A DNA stretch of 37,613 nt from Clostridia bacterium (GTDB lineage Bacteria > Bacillota > Clostridia > TANB77 > CAG-508): NCBI GenBank assembly GCA_017477355.1, contig JAFUWA010000017.1, positions 1-37,613 on the forward strand, read 5' to 3'. The position numbers and the translations under genes were made by a program. Below are positions 15,296-23,810 of the stretch, piece after piece (positions within the stretch are counted from its first letter, which is position 1; every line of letters starts with the position of its first letter). The notes below the pieces were generated by a model. It saw only the letters and a list, made by a program, of their open reading frames with translations, did no database searches and was not told where the DNA came from.

Positions 15296-15679
15296 TAGAT
15301 ATTGTAAAAATTGTAGGAATCCGGTTTTATTAGTTTAATTATTATTGTTATTTTAAAGGAATATAAAAAAGATTTTGCTATTTATGCTGAGCTTATTGGT
15401 GGTGCAATAATTCTTTATCTTTTAGTGGATGACTTAAGAAATATTGTTGATTTTGTAAATGGGTTAACAGTTGCTGGGATTAGCAGTAGTTTTATCTTAA
15501 TATTAATTAAGATTACTGGAATTTCGATTTTGACAGAATTTGCTGTTTCTGTTTGTAATGATATGGGAGAGAGTGCGATTGCCAACAAAGTGGATTTAGG
15601 AGGAAAATTAATTATTGTTTCATTATCAATACCAATTATTACGTCGGTTTTAAATGGATTATTAGGACTTTTGGAATAA
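15292..15679 (+). CDS. spoIIIAD: SpoIIIAD, needs +1 shift at CGGT 15322
   Basis: Multi-helix membrane subunit of the SpoIIIA channel, related to SpoIIIAC. The GTG start at 15292 overlaps the spoIIIAC stop by four bases (GTGA). Read straight it makes only 13 residues and stops. Skipping C15322 gives VIDIVKIVGIGFISLIIIVI and 128 aa to 15679, close to the usual length of about 130. Further family features are KITGISILTEFAVSVCNDMG, SAIANKVDLGGK and the hydrophobic end PIITSVLNGLLGLLE. The shifted site is codon 11, and the restored glycine is the conserved second Gly of IVGxG. Without the shift essentially no SpoIIIAD can be made. Confidence 0.93.
15322..15325 (+). other. Recoding site 4: CGGT read as Gly (SpoIIIAD)
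   Basis: Preceding codon ATC, following TTT. Omission of C15322 turns ATC-CGG-TTT-TAT-TAG into Ile-Gly-Phe-Ile-Ser and opens the remaining frame. Confidence 0.93.
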
Positions 15680-15684
15680 TCTGT

Positions 15685-16789
15685 TTGATTTGCTTTTTTC
15701 TTTCTCCCAGAGCAAAAGCAAGTAGTGAAATAGTAACATCGCAAGCAGAATCTTATGGTATTCCTGGATTTTTGAAAAATTCTTATGAATATACGAAAAA
15801 TACATTTCCTGATTTGGATTTGAATACTGTTTTTGAAGCTGGAATTCAAGGAAAGTTGAATATTGCTCGGATTTTCTGGATATATCGTGAATTTGTTAGG
15901 AGAAGAATTAAAAACTGGTATTTCAGGAATTATTGCAATATTACTAGTTATTATCATTCATAGTGTTTTAAAATCAGTTATTGAAAATCTGTCTAATAGT
16001 AATACCGGACAAGTAGCTTATTTTGTAGAATATTTAGCAATTGTTTCAATCATTACTGCCAATTTTGCAGATATTTTGCTTGTTGTAAAAACAGCGATTA
16101 ATGAATTGATTGGCTTTATGAAACTATTTGTTCCCATTTTAATTACCTTGATGTTTACTTCTGGTGGACTAGCTTCTGGTAGTGGGCTTGGTGCAATACT
16201 AATATTTTTTATGAATTTGATTGGAACGATTATTTCTAGTATTTTGATTCCATTAATTATGTGCAGTACAGTACTTGGAATTGTGAGTTCTTTTTCTGAT
16301 AAAGTACAAGTTGCAGGGTTAGCAAAGTTTATGAAATCCGCAGTATTATGGATATTAGGAATTTTGTTAACATTATTCGTTTGTAGTTTAACTTTACAAG
16401 GAACGCTTTCTCAATCTGTAGATGGCGTTACTTCTAAAACAGCAAAAGCTGCGATTTCAAACTTTATTCCATTTGTAGGAAAAATTATGGGAGATACTTT
16501 AGATACTGTAATTGGTTGTACTAATATTTTAAAGAATACATTTGGGGTAATAGGGGTTATTATTCTTTTAGGAATAGCTATTTTGCCAATTATAAGAATT
16601 ACAGTAATGTGGTTTTTACTAAGGCTTACTTCTTGTGTTTGTGAAACAATTGCAGATTCTAAAATTGTGAAGCTATTAGCAGATGTGAGTGATAGCTATA
16701 AAATGTTATTTGGAATTTTGATTTCCTGCTCTATGATGTTTATTATTGGAATTACACTTGTTTTAAGAATGACAAACATTGCAGTATAG
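15685..16789 (+). CDS. spoIIIAE: SpoIIIAE, needs +1 shift at CGGA 15868
   Basis: The large polytopic membrane protein of the SpoIIIA complex. The likely start is TTG 15685; an ATA at 15676 is the only upstream alternative I see, so the start is uncertain. It begins with a signal-like segment ending AKA (residues 2-13), then an extracytoplasmic region (IVTSQAESYGIPGFLKN). Read straight, the frame ends at 15963. Skipping C15868 gives LNIAGFSGYIVNLLGEELK and a continuous frame to 16789, 367 aa. Several membrane helices follow (IIAILLVIIIHSVLKS, SIITANFADILLVV, LFGILISCSMMFIIG). The family block GVTSKTAKAAISNFIPFVG is present. The shifted site is codon 62. The many other Gly codons in the gene are ordinary triplets. 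Confidence 0.92.
15868..15871 (+). other. Recoding site 5: CGGA read as Gly (SpoIIIAE)
   Basis: Preceding codon GCT, following TTT. Omission of C15868 restores Asn-Ile-Ala-Gly-Phe-Ser-Gly-Tyr-Ile and the remaining 300 residues. Confidence 0.92.
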
Positions 16790-16794
16790 AAAAA

Positions 16795-16821
16795 GGGAAA
16801 ATGGGACGCACCACTTTTCCC
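16795..16821 (+). repeat. REP-like 27-nt palindrome, copy B
   Basis: It begins GGGAAAATGGGACGCACC and ends ACTTTTCCC, directly after the spoIIIAE stop and before the spoIIIAF RBS. The stem is GGGAAAA/TTTTCCC plus TGG/CCA with a bulged C and a GACGCA loop. Confidence 0.85.
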
Positions 16822-16848
16822 TCTTTCAGTGAATAGATGGGGGAAAAT

Positions 16849-17312
16849 ATGATAAAAGAACTCAATTCTTGGACACGGCCAAATAGTTGTTGCTACTTGT
16901 ATTTCAATTATGATTCAAATGATTTTGCCAAACGGGAAAAATAAAAAGTATGCAGAAGTAGTGAGTCGGACTTTATATTTTATATGTAATTTTAAATCCT
17001 ATTTTGAATTTAAGTAGTTTGGCACAGTTTGATTTGCAAAATTCTATTGTAGAATTAACAGAAGAAAGTTATATTTCTCAAGAACAAGTGGCAAGAAGTT
17101 ATATTTTAGGACTTGAAAATTCTTTGAAAGCTAAGATTGAAAAGGAAGGTTTTGAAGTAGAATATATTCAATTTTATGTAACTATAGATTATCGTAATAT
17201 TGCTAAAATTGAAGTGAAAATGAAAAAAGGAAAAGAATTTGACGAAGGAAAAATAAGAAAGCTTGTTTTAGAGGATTTTGAAATGAGTTCGAATGAAATA
17301 GAGATCTTTTAA
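16849..17312 (+). CDS. spoIIIAF: SpoIIIAF, needs two +1 shifts (CGGC 16876, CGGA 16967)
   Basis: Bitopic membrane subunit of the SpoIIIA channel. ATG 16849 follows ATGGGGGAAA. Read straight, it stops after 31 residues. Skipping C16876 gives ELNSWTGQIVVATCISIMIQ, the first membrane helix. Skipping C16967 gives KYAEVVSGLYILYVILNPIL, the conserved second helix. The soluble domain then runs to 17312, 153 aa. Both shifts are needed: after the first alone the frame is lost near codon 40. The shifted sites are codons 10 and 40. The C-terminal domain (YISQEQVARSYILGLENSLK, then IEVKMKKGKEFDEGKIRKLV) fits the ring-forming domain of the family, though it is shorter than the Bacillus protein. Confidence 0.92.
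16876..16879 (+). other. Recoding site 6: CGGC read as Gly (SpoIIIAF)
   Basis: Preceding codon ACA, following CAA. Omission of C16876 gives Trp-Thr-Gly-Gln-Ile-Val-Val. Confidence 0.92.
16967..16970 (+). other. Recoding site 7: CGGA read as Gly (SpoIIIAF)
   Basis: Preceding codon AGT, following CTT. Omission of C16967 gives Val-Val-Ser-Gly-Leu-Tyr-Ile-Leu and joins the frame that ends at 17312. Confidence 0.92.
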
Positions 17313-17336
17313 ATGGAACGAGTAAGGAGAAAGAAA

Positions 17337-17791
17337 ATGTTTGAAAAAATAAAGAATCTTTTGAAAGAAAAAGATGAAAAGAAGAAAACGGAAAATTTAG
17401 TGGCATTTTTGATTATTTTGGTAGTAACTCTAATTTTGGTAAACAAGATTTTAAAAGGGGATTCTTCGAATAAAGCAGAAATGTATCAAAATCAAACTGG
17501 AGTAGAGCTTGTTAGCCATCAAGAAGAGAATGCAAGCTTAGTGGAGAATGGAGAAGATCCTTTAGAAAAGAACTTAGAGGAAATACTCTCGAAAATTAAT
17601 GGGGTTCGGGAAAGTTGATGTTTTGGTCACATATCAAAAAGAAAATCCATTAAAAATTGAAGGCGCAATTGTTATTGCAGAAGGTGTTCGGAAATATAGA
17701 AATTAAGAAAAATATCGTATCTGCGGTAGAGGCTGCGACAGGACTTATGAGTCATGAAGTTCAGGTTTTTGAAATGAAATCGGAAGAATAG
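17337..17791 (+). CDS. spoIIIAG: SpoIIIAG, needs two +1 shifts (CGGG 17607, CGGA 17689)
   Basis: Bitopic ring-forming subunit of the SpoIIIA channel. ATG 17337 has TAAGGAG at good spacing; ATG 17313 upstream has no RBS. One membrane helix lies at about residues 22-40 (ENLVAFLIILVVTLILVNKI). Read straight it stops right after NGVRES. Skipping C17607 gives LSKINGVGKVDVLVTYQKEN, the family's beta-strand block. Skipping C17689 gives IVIAEGVGNIEIKKNIVSAV, the following strand and helix, and a stop at 17789-17791, 150 aa. The shifted sites are codons 91 and 118. All expected SpoIIIAG ring-domain motifs are present only after both shifts. Confidence 0.93.
17607..17610 (+). other. Recoding site 8: CGGG read as Gly (SpoIIIAG)
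   Basis: Preceding codon GTT, following AAA. Omission of C17607 gives Asn-Gly-Val-Gly-Lys-Val-Asp-Val. It is the only case with G as fourth base. Confidence 0.93.
17689..17692 (+). other. Recoding site 9: CGGA read as Gly (SpoIIIAG)
   Basis: Preceding codon GTT, following AAT. Omission of C17689 gives Glu-Gly-Val-Gly-Asn-Ile-Glu-Ile and the proper C-terminus. Confidence 0.93.
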
Positions 17792-17814
17792 ATTAATACA
17801 AAAGGAGTTTTGAA

Positions 17815-18559
17815 ATGCTTGAGAAAATGAAAAGATTGAAAATTAAGTTTATTAACTTTAAAGAAAAGAAGAAAGGGAAAAATGAACAAATTAATATTCA
17901 AAAAGTAAAAGAGGTTCGGACTCTTAGTAACAGCAGTAGTACTTGTAGGCATTGGATACACCAATTTTTCTACGAAATCTAATGGAGCAAATGGGCTGCT
18001 TTCTAGTGCTTCAGTACCAACTAGTACTAATAACCTTGGAGATGTACAATTAGTTAGTAGTGCATCAGCTGTTGTTGAAAATGATGAGACCGTCTTGAAT
18101 AACACAATGGTTAGCAATGAAGCGAATACTGTAGCAAATACAGTAGTAAAAAACGAGCCAATTAGTAATGAAATTAAAAATACAAATTCTGTTGAAACGG
18201 CAAGCTCAAATGGAAGCAATTATTTTTCAGAATTAAAAATGGAAAGAGATGAGATGTATTCGAAAAGCTTAGAAACATATCAAAAAATTATCGATAGTGA
18301 AAATGTAGGAACAGAGCAAAAAGCAATTGCAATTCAAGAGATTGAGAAGATAAATAATACCAAAAATGCAATTCAAATAGCAGAAGAATTAATCAAATTA
18401 AAAGATTTTGATGATGTTGTGATTTATTCTGCTAATGATAAAATTAGTGTTATTATTAGAATTGCAGCATTGTCAGATCCACAAGTCGCTCAGATTCAAA
18501 ATATTGTTTCAAAAGAATTAGGAGTGGAGATAAGTGATATTACGATATCGAATAAATAA
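17815..18559 (+). CDS. spoIIIAH: SpoIIIAH, needs +1 shift at CGGA 17917
   Basis: The mother-cell partner of forespore SpoIIQ in the feeding-tube channel. ATG 17815 follows AAAAGGAG. Residues 1-33 are basic and cytoplasmic. Skipping C17917 gives VKEVGLLVTAVVLVGIGYTN, the single membrane helix, and a frame to 18559, 247 aa; read straight it stops before completing the helix. After a Ser/Asn/Val-rich linker (NTMVSNEANTVANTVVKNE) comes the YscJ/FliF-like ring domain: YFSELKMERDEMYSKSLETY, QKAIAIQEIEKINNT, DVVIYSANDKISVIIR and QIQNIVSKELGVEISDI. The shifted site is codon 35. It is the last gene of the operon. Confidence 0.93.
17917..17920 (+). other. Recoding site 10: CGGA read as Gly (SpoIIIAH)
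   Basis: Preceding codon GTT, following CTC. Omission of C17917 restores Glu-Val-Gly-Leu-Leu-Val and the membrane helix. Confidence 0.93.
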
Positions 18560-18633
18560 AATAGTTATAAATAAATTTTCTATGTACTAAATTCTTAAAT
18601 ATTGAACTTGAAAATAATTGCAAAGAGAAAGTG

Positions 18634-18662
18634 TTGACATTTTATAAAAATCGAGGTAAAAT
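18634..18662 (+). promoter_or_regulatory. SigA-type promoter for glyS
   Basis: TTGACA (18634-18639), 17-bp spacer, TAAAAT (18657-18662), directly upstream of the T-box leader. Confidence 0.85.
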
Positions 18663-18674
18663 AGTAACATAATT

Positions 18675-18890
18675 GAATTTAACTTAAGACGTTGAAGAAG
18701 AGGGAACTTTGGAAGTGTTTGTAGAGAGCAAGTGGTTGGTGAAAGCTTGTAATATGGAAAAAGTTTTGGAGCTTTGGAGTCTATTTTAAATTAAGGGGAT
18801 TATTTTAAAAATAATCAATTAGGGTGGAACCGCGGAATTGAACTTTCGTCCCTATGCGTAAAGCTGGGGAGACGAAAGTTTTTTGTTTTC
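18675..18890 (+). promoter_or_regulatory. T-box leader controlling glyS
   Basis: The T-box sequence AGGGTGGAACCGCG (18821-18834) follows a long stem I region with an AGAGAG bulge-type motif (18723-18728). The terminator stem AACTTTCGTC (18841-18850)/GACGAAAGTT (18871-18880) ends in a T run. Uncharged tRNA-Gly should stabilise the antiterminator. A GGA triplet at 18768-18770 is a candidate specifier, not proven. From the end of this element to the glyS start is a further 240-base AT-rich leader with an imperfect hairpin around GAAAGC/GCTTTC near 19000-19015. Confidence 0.93.
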
Positions 18891-19133
18891 TCCAGGAAAA
18901 ATTATTATTTAGTTCTTCTTTATTAAAAGCAGTTTCAATATAATTTTTAAGTGAGATGAGGATATATTTTTCTGTGAATTGAAGAATAAATATTGAAGAG
19001 AAAGCTTGCTTTCGATTTCAATTTTATGATTCAATTCGCATTTAGAAAAATGTAGCGGGAGCGTCCGAAATTGAGCCTTAAAAATTGATATTGATAATGC
19101 TTATACATTAAAGGAGAACGGAAGGAGGAAAGT

Positions 19134-20516
19134 ATGGTTGATTCAATGGAAAAAATGGTAAATTTATGTAAAGCTAGAGGATACATCTATCCTGGCTCTG
19201 AAATTTACGGAGGTTTAGCAAACTCTTGGGATTATGGTCCTTTAGGAACTGAACTTAAGAACAACGTAAAGAAACTTTGGTTTCAAAAATTTGTGCAAGA
19301 ATCTAGATATAATGTAAAATTAGATGCTGCTATTTTAATGAATCCTGAAACTTGGGTAGCTTCTGGGCATGTTGGCGGTTTTTCTGATCCACTAATTGAT
19401 TGTAAAGAATGTAAAACACGTCATAGAGCAGATAAAATGATTGAAGAATGGGCGCATGATAATGGAAAAGATATGATTGCTGATGGTATGACAGATGAAG
19501 CAATGATTAACTTTATCAATGATAACAACATTGTGTGTCCAACTTGTGGAAAAAGAAACTTCACATCTATTAGAAAGTTTAATTTGATGTTTAAAACTTT
19601 CCAAGGTGTTACAGAGGATTCTACAGCTGAGATTTATTTGAGACCAGAAACAGCACAAGGTATCTTTGTAAACTTCAAAAATGTGCAAAGAACAACAAGA
19701 AGAAAATTACCTATGGGTATTGCACAAATTGGTAAAGCATTCAGAAACGAAATTACTCCTGGAAACTTTACTTTTAGAACAAGAGAATTTGAACAAATGG
19801 AATTAGAATTTTTCTGCAAACCTGGAACTGATTTAGAATGGTTTGAATATTGGAGAAACTTCTGTAAAAACTGGTTATTAGGACTTGGAATGAAAGAAGA
19901 AAATATTAGATTAAGAGATCATTCACCAGAAGAATTAGTATTCTATAGCAAAGGAACAACAGATATTGAATTTGCATTCCCATTTGGATGGGGAGAGTTA
20001 TGGGGAATTGCTGATAGAACAGATTATGATTTATCTCGTCATCAAGAACACTCAAAACAAGATTTAACATATCTTGATCCAGAGACAAATGAAAAATACA
20101 TTCCTTATGTTATCGAGCCATCTTTAGGAGCTGATCGTGTTGCACTTGCTTTCTTGTGTAATGCTTATGAGGAAGAAGAAATTGCAGAAGGAGATATAAG
20201 AACAGTATTACATTTACATCCAGCTTTAGCTCCATACAAGGCAGCTGTTTTACCACTTTCTAAGAAATTAAGTGATAAAGCTTTAGAAGTATATGACTTA
20301 TTAGGAAAGAGCTTCATGTGTGATTATGATGAAGCTGGTTCTATTGGAAAAAGATATAGAAGAGAAGATGAAATTGGAACTCCATTCTGCGTTACAGTTG
20401 ACTTTGATACAGAAACTGATGGATGCGTTACTGTAAGAGATAGAGATACAATGGAACAAGTTAGAATTAAAATCGAAGAAGTTGCAAAATATATTGAAGA
20501 CAGAATGAAAGTATAA
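19134..20516 (+). CDS. glyS: Glycyl-tRNA synthetase (alpha2 type)
   Basis: Charges tRNA-Gly. A 460-aa homodimeric class II enzyme of the eukaryote-like type. It starts [20 protein letters not shown] with the diagnostic [13 protein letters not shown], a small insertion with paired cysteines ([18 protein letters not shown]; possible zinc site), motif 2 in [14 protein letters not shown] and [21 protein letters not shown], motif 3 in [15 protein letters not shown], and a C-terminal anticodon domain ([20 protein letters not shown]). The start is ATG 19134 with GGAAGGAGG. It is regulated by the T-box. It sits directly after spoIIIAH. Since the recoding proposed here depends on tRNA-Gly, this neighbourhood may be more than chance, but that is speculation. 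Confidence 0.97.
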   Translation: MVDSMEKMVNLCKARGYIYPGSEIYGGLANSWDYGPLGTELKNNVKKLWFQKFVQESRYNVKLDAAILMNPETWVASGHVGGFSDPLIDCKECKTRHRADKMIEEWAHDNGKDMIADGMTDEAMINFINDNNIVCPTCGKRNFTSIRKFNLMFKTFQGVTEDSTAEIYLRPETAQGIFVNFKNVQRTTRRKLPMGIAQIGKAFRNEITPGNFTFRTREFEQMELEFFCKPGTDLEWFEYWRNFCKNWLLGLGMKEENIRLRDHSPEELVFYSKGTTDIEFAFPFGWGELWGIADRTDYDLSRHQEHSKQDLTYLDPETNEKYIPYVIEPSLGADRVALAFLCNAYEEEEIAEGDIRTVLHLHPALAPYKAAVLPLSKKLSDKALEVYDLLGKSFMCDYDEAGSIGKRYRREDEIGTPFCVTVDFDTETDGCVTVRDRDTMEQVRIKIEEVAKYIEDRMKV

Positions 20517-20526
20517 TAGAAAAAAT

Positions 20527-20566
20527 AAAAGCCCTGTACCAAGATTGCTTTCGGTGCAGGGCTTTT
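20527..20566. terminator. Bidirectional terminator, glyS / ORFan
   Basis: AAAAGCCCTGTACC (20527-20540) and GGTGCAGGGCTTTT (20553-20566) form a 14-bp stem with one G-U pair, A-rich on one side and T-rich on the other. It is shared by convergent genes. Confidence 0.88.
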
Positions 20567-20572
20567 TGCCGT

Positions 20573-20893
20573 TTAGGCGTCGATGAGAAGACAGTCCAGT
20601 ACTACGCTGACACTGCGGCAGATTGGCTCCATGTCATAGCTCACGTCGCCGTACTGCTCGATATCTTTCATTTCACAGTAGGTTGCGGTTACTGTCCACC
20701 AGCCTTCATGATTTCGGATAAGGTTGATGGAGTCAACAGGGAAGCGGTATTTCTTGCCGTCTTTGGCCAGAATGGAAGTTTTTCCCTCCTCCGTCTTGTC
20801 GACAAAGAAGAAGATTTTTCCACCATGTTCTGGGACTGCGTAATCGTGTAGCGCGACTACATCGCATTGCCGAAGAATGTAGTTCTTCACCAT
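20573..20893 (-). CDS. GC-richer ORFan, 106 aa
   Basis: The best start is ATG 20893-20891, with GAGAGGA (complement of 20902-20908) at proper spacing; an in-frame GTG at 20923 has no RBS. A soluble protein, beta-rich by eye: NYILRQCDVVALHDYAVPEH, KIFFFVDKTEEGKTSILAKD and WWTVTATYCEMKDIEQYGDV. The family is not recognised. Composition is near 50% G+C in sampled lines (30/60 at 20641), against about 30% in neighbours. One in-frame CGG (20872-20870, residue 8) must be Arg for the frame to hold. It stands alone and converges on the glyS terminator. Confidence 0.75.
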   Translation of the reverse strand: MVKNYILRQCDVVALHDYAVPEHGGKIFFFVDKTEEGKTSILAKDGKKYRFPVDSINLIRNHEGWWTVTATYCEMKDIEQYGDVSYDMEPICRSVSVVLDCLLIDA

Positions 20894-20923
20894 AGCCTTC
20901 ATCCTCTCTTTCTGTGTTTGCAC

Positions 20924-21193
20924 GTTTCCGCACAGTTACATTTTTCATTATAAAGAGTTTTGGAGAAAAAGTCAAATTTTTAGGCATTTATAAACGATTT
21001 TATTATTTAATAGAAAAAAATATAAAAATTGTAATTATTTATTTTTGTATAAAAATTTTTTGAAAAATTTTCCAAAAATTGCTTGACCAAAAAATGATTA
21101 TAAAGGATAATATAATATATAGATTTTATAGGTCGTATTGCGCCTATTTTTAGACGAAAGATTATACAAAAAATTACGAAGGAGGAATATATA
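20924..21193 (+). promoter_or_regulatory. AT-rich intergenic region with glgP promoter
   Basis: TTGACC (21083-21088) and GATAAT (21106-21111) are 17 bp apart, giving a plausible SigA promoter for glgP with a leader of about 75 bases. The rest is very AT-rich with no other element recognised. Confidence 0.65.
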
Positions 21194-23752
21194 ATGTATA
21201 TATTCAATAGAGTTACAGTTGTTCCACAGTTACCAGACAGAATTAACAAATTGCCAGAAATTGCAAATAACCTATGGTGGTCTTGGAACTCAGAATTCTT
21301 AAGATTATTTCAAGAAATAGACATTGATTTATGGGAAAAGGCTGAGAAAAATCCAGTAAAATTTTTAAAATTAGTTAGCCAAAATAAAATTGAGAAAATG
21401 GCTGAAGATCCTAATTTTTTGAAAAAATATGATAGGATTGTTGAAAATTTTGAAAATTATATGGGAAGTAAAGATACTTGGTTCCATCAAACATATCCAA
21501 AAAATGAGAAAGACTTAGTTGCCTATTTTTCAGCTGAATATGGATTAGATGAAATTTTACCAATTTATTCAGGAGGCTTAGGACTTTTATCTGGAGATCA
21601 CTTAAAATCTGCTAGTGACTTAGGTGTTCCGTTTGTAGCAATTGGATTACTTTATAAAAATGGATATTTCCATCAAAAAATCAATGTGCGTGGAGAACAA
21701 TGCTCTGAATATCATAATATAGATTTATATAATCTTCCAATTAATCCAGTCAAAGACAAAGATGATAATGATGTTATCATTGATGTTGAAATGGGTGATA
21801 AGAAAATATATGTAAAATTATGGGAGATTCATGTTGGTAGAATTAAATTATATTTAATGGATACTGATATTGATCAAAACCCAGAAGAGTTGAAAGATAC
21901 AACTTTAAGATTGTATGGTGGAGATAGAGACATGAGAATTCGCCAAGAAATCGTTCTTGGTATTGGTGGTGTTAAAGCATTACAAACTTTAGGATATGAA
22001 CCAAAAGTTTACCATATGAATGAAGGACATTCTTCTTTCTTAATCTTAGAGTTAATTCAAAATATTATGAAGAAAGAACAAGTTTCTTTTGAAATTGCAA
22101 AAGAAATCGCAACATCTCAAACTGTATTTACAACACATACACCAGTTCCTGCTGGAAATGATATTTTTGCAATTGATTTAGTAGAAAAATACTTTAAATC
22201 ATATTGGCCAAAATTAGGACTTTCTCGTGAGGAATTTTTGATGCTTGGAATGAAGGAGACAGAAGGATTTGAACAAGGATTCAATATGGGAATCTTAGCA
22301 CTAAAACTTAGTGGTAAGAAAAATGGTGTTAGTAAATTACATGGTGCTGTTTCTAGAGAATTATTTAGTGATGTTTGGCCAAATATTGCGCAAGATGAGT
22401 CTCCAATTGATTATGTAACAAATGGCGTTCATACTTGTTCATGGCTTTCTCCTAGAATTAAAGAATTGTATAATGATTATTTCCCACCATATTGGCAAGA
22501 TAAAATTCATTTACAATCAACTTGGGATAAAGTAGATGACATTCCAGATGAAAGACTTTGGGAAGCACATGTTTCTAGAAAACAAAGATTAATTAAATTG
22601 ATTAAAGAAAATGTAACAAATAGATTTTTAAATAATGGTGTTGGATATGATCAAATTTCTGAAATCGTTAATAATTTAAATCCAAAAGCTTTAACAATTG
22701 GATTTGCTAGACGTTTTGCTACTTATAAAAGAGCAACATTGATTTTTAGAGATATTGCAAGACTAACACAAATTTTATGTGATGAAAATAGACCAGTTCA
22801 ATTAGTATTTGCTGGAAAAGCTCACCCAGCAGATAGAGAAGGACAAGAATTAATTAAAACAATTCATGAAATCTCATTAATGCCACAATTCAAAGGAAAA
22901 ATTTTCTTACTTGAGAATTATAATATTGGAAGCAGTAGATATATTGTTAGTGGCGTTGATGTTTGGTTAAATAACCCACGTAGACCAATGGAAGCTTCAG
23001 GAACTTCTGGAGAAAAAGCTTCTGTTAATGGTGTTGTAAACTTCAGCGTGCTAGATGGATGGTGGGCAGAAGGATATGACGGAACAAACGGATGGGCAAT
23101 TGGAACTGAAAATGATTATGAAAATGAAGAAGAACAAGATAAAGCTGATAGCAACAGTATTTACCATATTTTAGAAAATCAAATTATTCCAGCTTACTAT
23201 AATCAAGATAGAAATGGAATTTCTAGAGACTGGATTAAATTGATGAAAAATTCAATTAGAACAACTGGTGGCCAATATAGTATGGCAAGACAAGTTGTTG
23301 ATTATGTAGATAAATTCTATGTTCCATTAAGTAATTTAAATACAAAATATTTCTCTAACTTAGAGAAGGTTATCGGTTACGCTGAATGGAAGAAAAATGT
23401 AGCAAGTAAATGGGAGTCAATCCGTTTAGATCAACCAGAAAATATTGATAATGCAAAATTAGTAGCAGGAAGCAAGATTAAAGCGAAATGCTATGTTGAT
23501 TTAGCGGGAATTGATGAGGATAGCGCAAATGTTCAAATTTACTTTGGACAGTTCTTAGAAAACGGAAGCGTTAAAAATGTTTATACTAGCGAGATGAAGA
23601 AAACAGGAGAAGAAAATGGAATGCTTGTATATGAAGGAACAATAGAACTTCCTACAGGTGGAAATTTCGGATATACATTTAGAGTAATGCCTAAAAATGA
23701 AATGTTATTAGACCCAGAGAACATGAATTTAATCAAATGGTTAGTAAAATAA
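21194..23752 (+). CDS. glgP: Alpha-glucan (glycogen/maltodextrin) phosphorylase
   Basis: An 852-aa PLP enzyme that phosphorolyses alpha-1,4-glucan to glucose-1-phosphate. It starts with the N-terminal domain of the archaeal/Thermotoga-type phosphorylases (LPDRINKLPEIANNLWWSWN), then YFSAEYGLDEILPIYSGGLG with LSGDHLKSASDLGVP, MNEGHSSFLILELI and TTHTPVPAGND. The PLP-lysine region reads EASGTSGEKASVNGVVNFS followed by DGWWAEGYDGTNGWAIG. The C-terminal 110 aa form a beta-sandwich-like tail. ATG 21194 has GAAGGAGG. A hairpin at 23762-23785 follows. Stored glycogen is commonly used by sporulating clostridia, but no direct link is seen. No in-frame CGG was found in this long gene. Confidence 0.96.
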   Translation: MYIFNRVTVVPQLPDRINKLPEIANNLWWSWNSEFLRLFQEIDIDLWEKAEKNPVKFLKLVSQNKIEKMAEDPNFLKKYDRIVENFENYMGSKDTWFHQTYPKNEKDLVAYFSAEYGLDEILPIYSGGLGLLSGDHLKSASDLGVPFVAIGLLYKNGYFHQKINVRGEQCSEYHNIDLYNLPINPVKDKDDNDVIIDVEMGDKKIYVKLWEIHVGRIKLYLMDTDIDQNPEELKDTTLRLYGGDRDMRIRQEIVLGIGGVKALQTLGYEPKVYHMNEGHSSFLILELIQNIMKKEQVSFEIAKEIATSQTVFTTHTPVPAGNDIFAIDLVEKYFKSYWPKLGLSREEFLMLGMKETEGFEQGFNMGILALKLSGKKNGVSKLHGAVSRELFSDVWPNIAQDESPIDYVTNGVHTCSWLSPRIKELYNDYFPPYWQDKIHLQSTWDKVDDIPDERLWEAHVSRKQRLIKLIKENVTNRFLNNGVGYDQISEIVNNLNPKALTIGFARRFATYKRATLIFRDIARLTQILCDENRPVQLVFAGKAHPADREGQELIKTIHEISLMPQFKGKIFLLENYNIGSSRYIVSGVDVWLNNPRRPMEASGTSGEKASVNGVVNFSVLDGWWAEGYDGTNGWAIGTENDYENEEEQDKADSNSIYHILENQIIPAYYNQDRNGISRDWIKLMKNSIRTTGGQYSMARQVVDYVDKFYVPLSNLNTKYFSNLEKVIGYAEWKKNVASKWESIRLDQPENIDNAKLVAGSKIKAKCYVDLAGIDEDSANVQIYFGQFLENGSVKNVYTSEMKKTGEENGMLVYEGTIELPTGGNFGYTFRVMPKNEMLLDPENMNLIKWLVK

Positions 23753-23761
23753 GCAAGATGA

Positions 23762-23788
23762 AGTAGGCCAGGAAACTGGCTTACTTTT
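23762..23788 (+). terminator. Weak terminator after glgP
   Basis: AGTAGGCCAG (23762-23771) and CTGGCTTACT (23776-23785) form a 10-bp stem with one G-U pair and a short T tract. Confidence 0.6.
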
Positions 23789-23810
23789 GGATTACGAAAG
23801 AGAGAAATAA

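Noticed and set aside
15322..15325. prfB- or dnaX-type programmed frameshifting
   Set aside because: There is no in-frame stop with a CUU/TTT slip codon and internal Shine-Dalgarno, and no A-AAA-AAG run or following stem shared by the sites.
15415..15957. 180-codon minus-strand frame inside spoIIIAD/AE
   Set aside because: It is antisense to well-supported channel genes and has the composition of a shadow frame.
13899..17920. Sequencing or assembly insertion errors
   Set aside because: Errors would also be expected at Gly codons of housekeeping genes, which have many GG sites and show none; the sites are not in homopolymers. Raw reads should still be checked.
13650..18559. spoIIIA operon as a set of pseudogenes from loss of sporulation
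   Set aside because: All lesions are the same (an extra C before GGN), sequence beyond each lesion is intact and motif-perfect, gene junctions stay tidy, and spoIIIAB is whole. Decay would give varied indels and stops.
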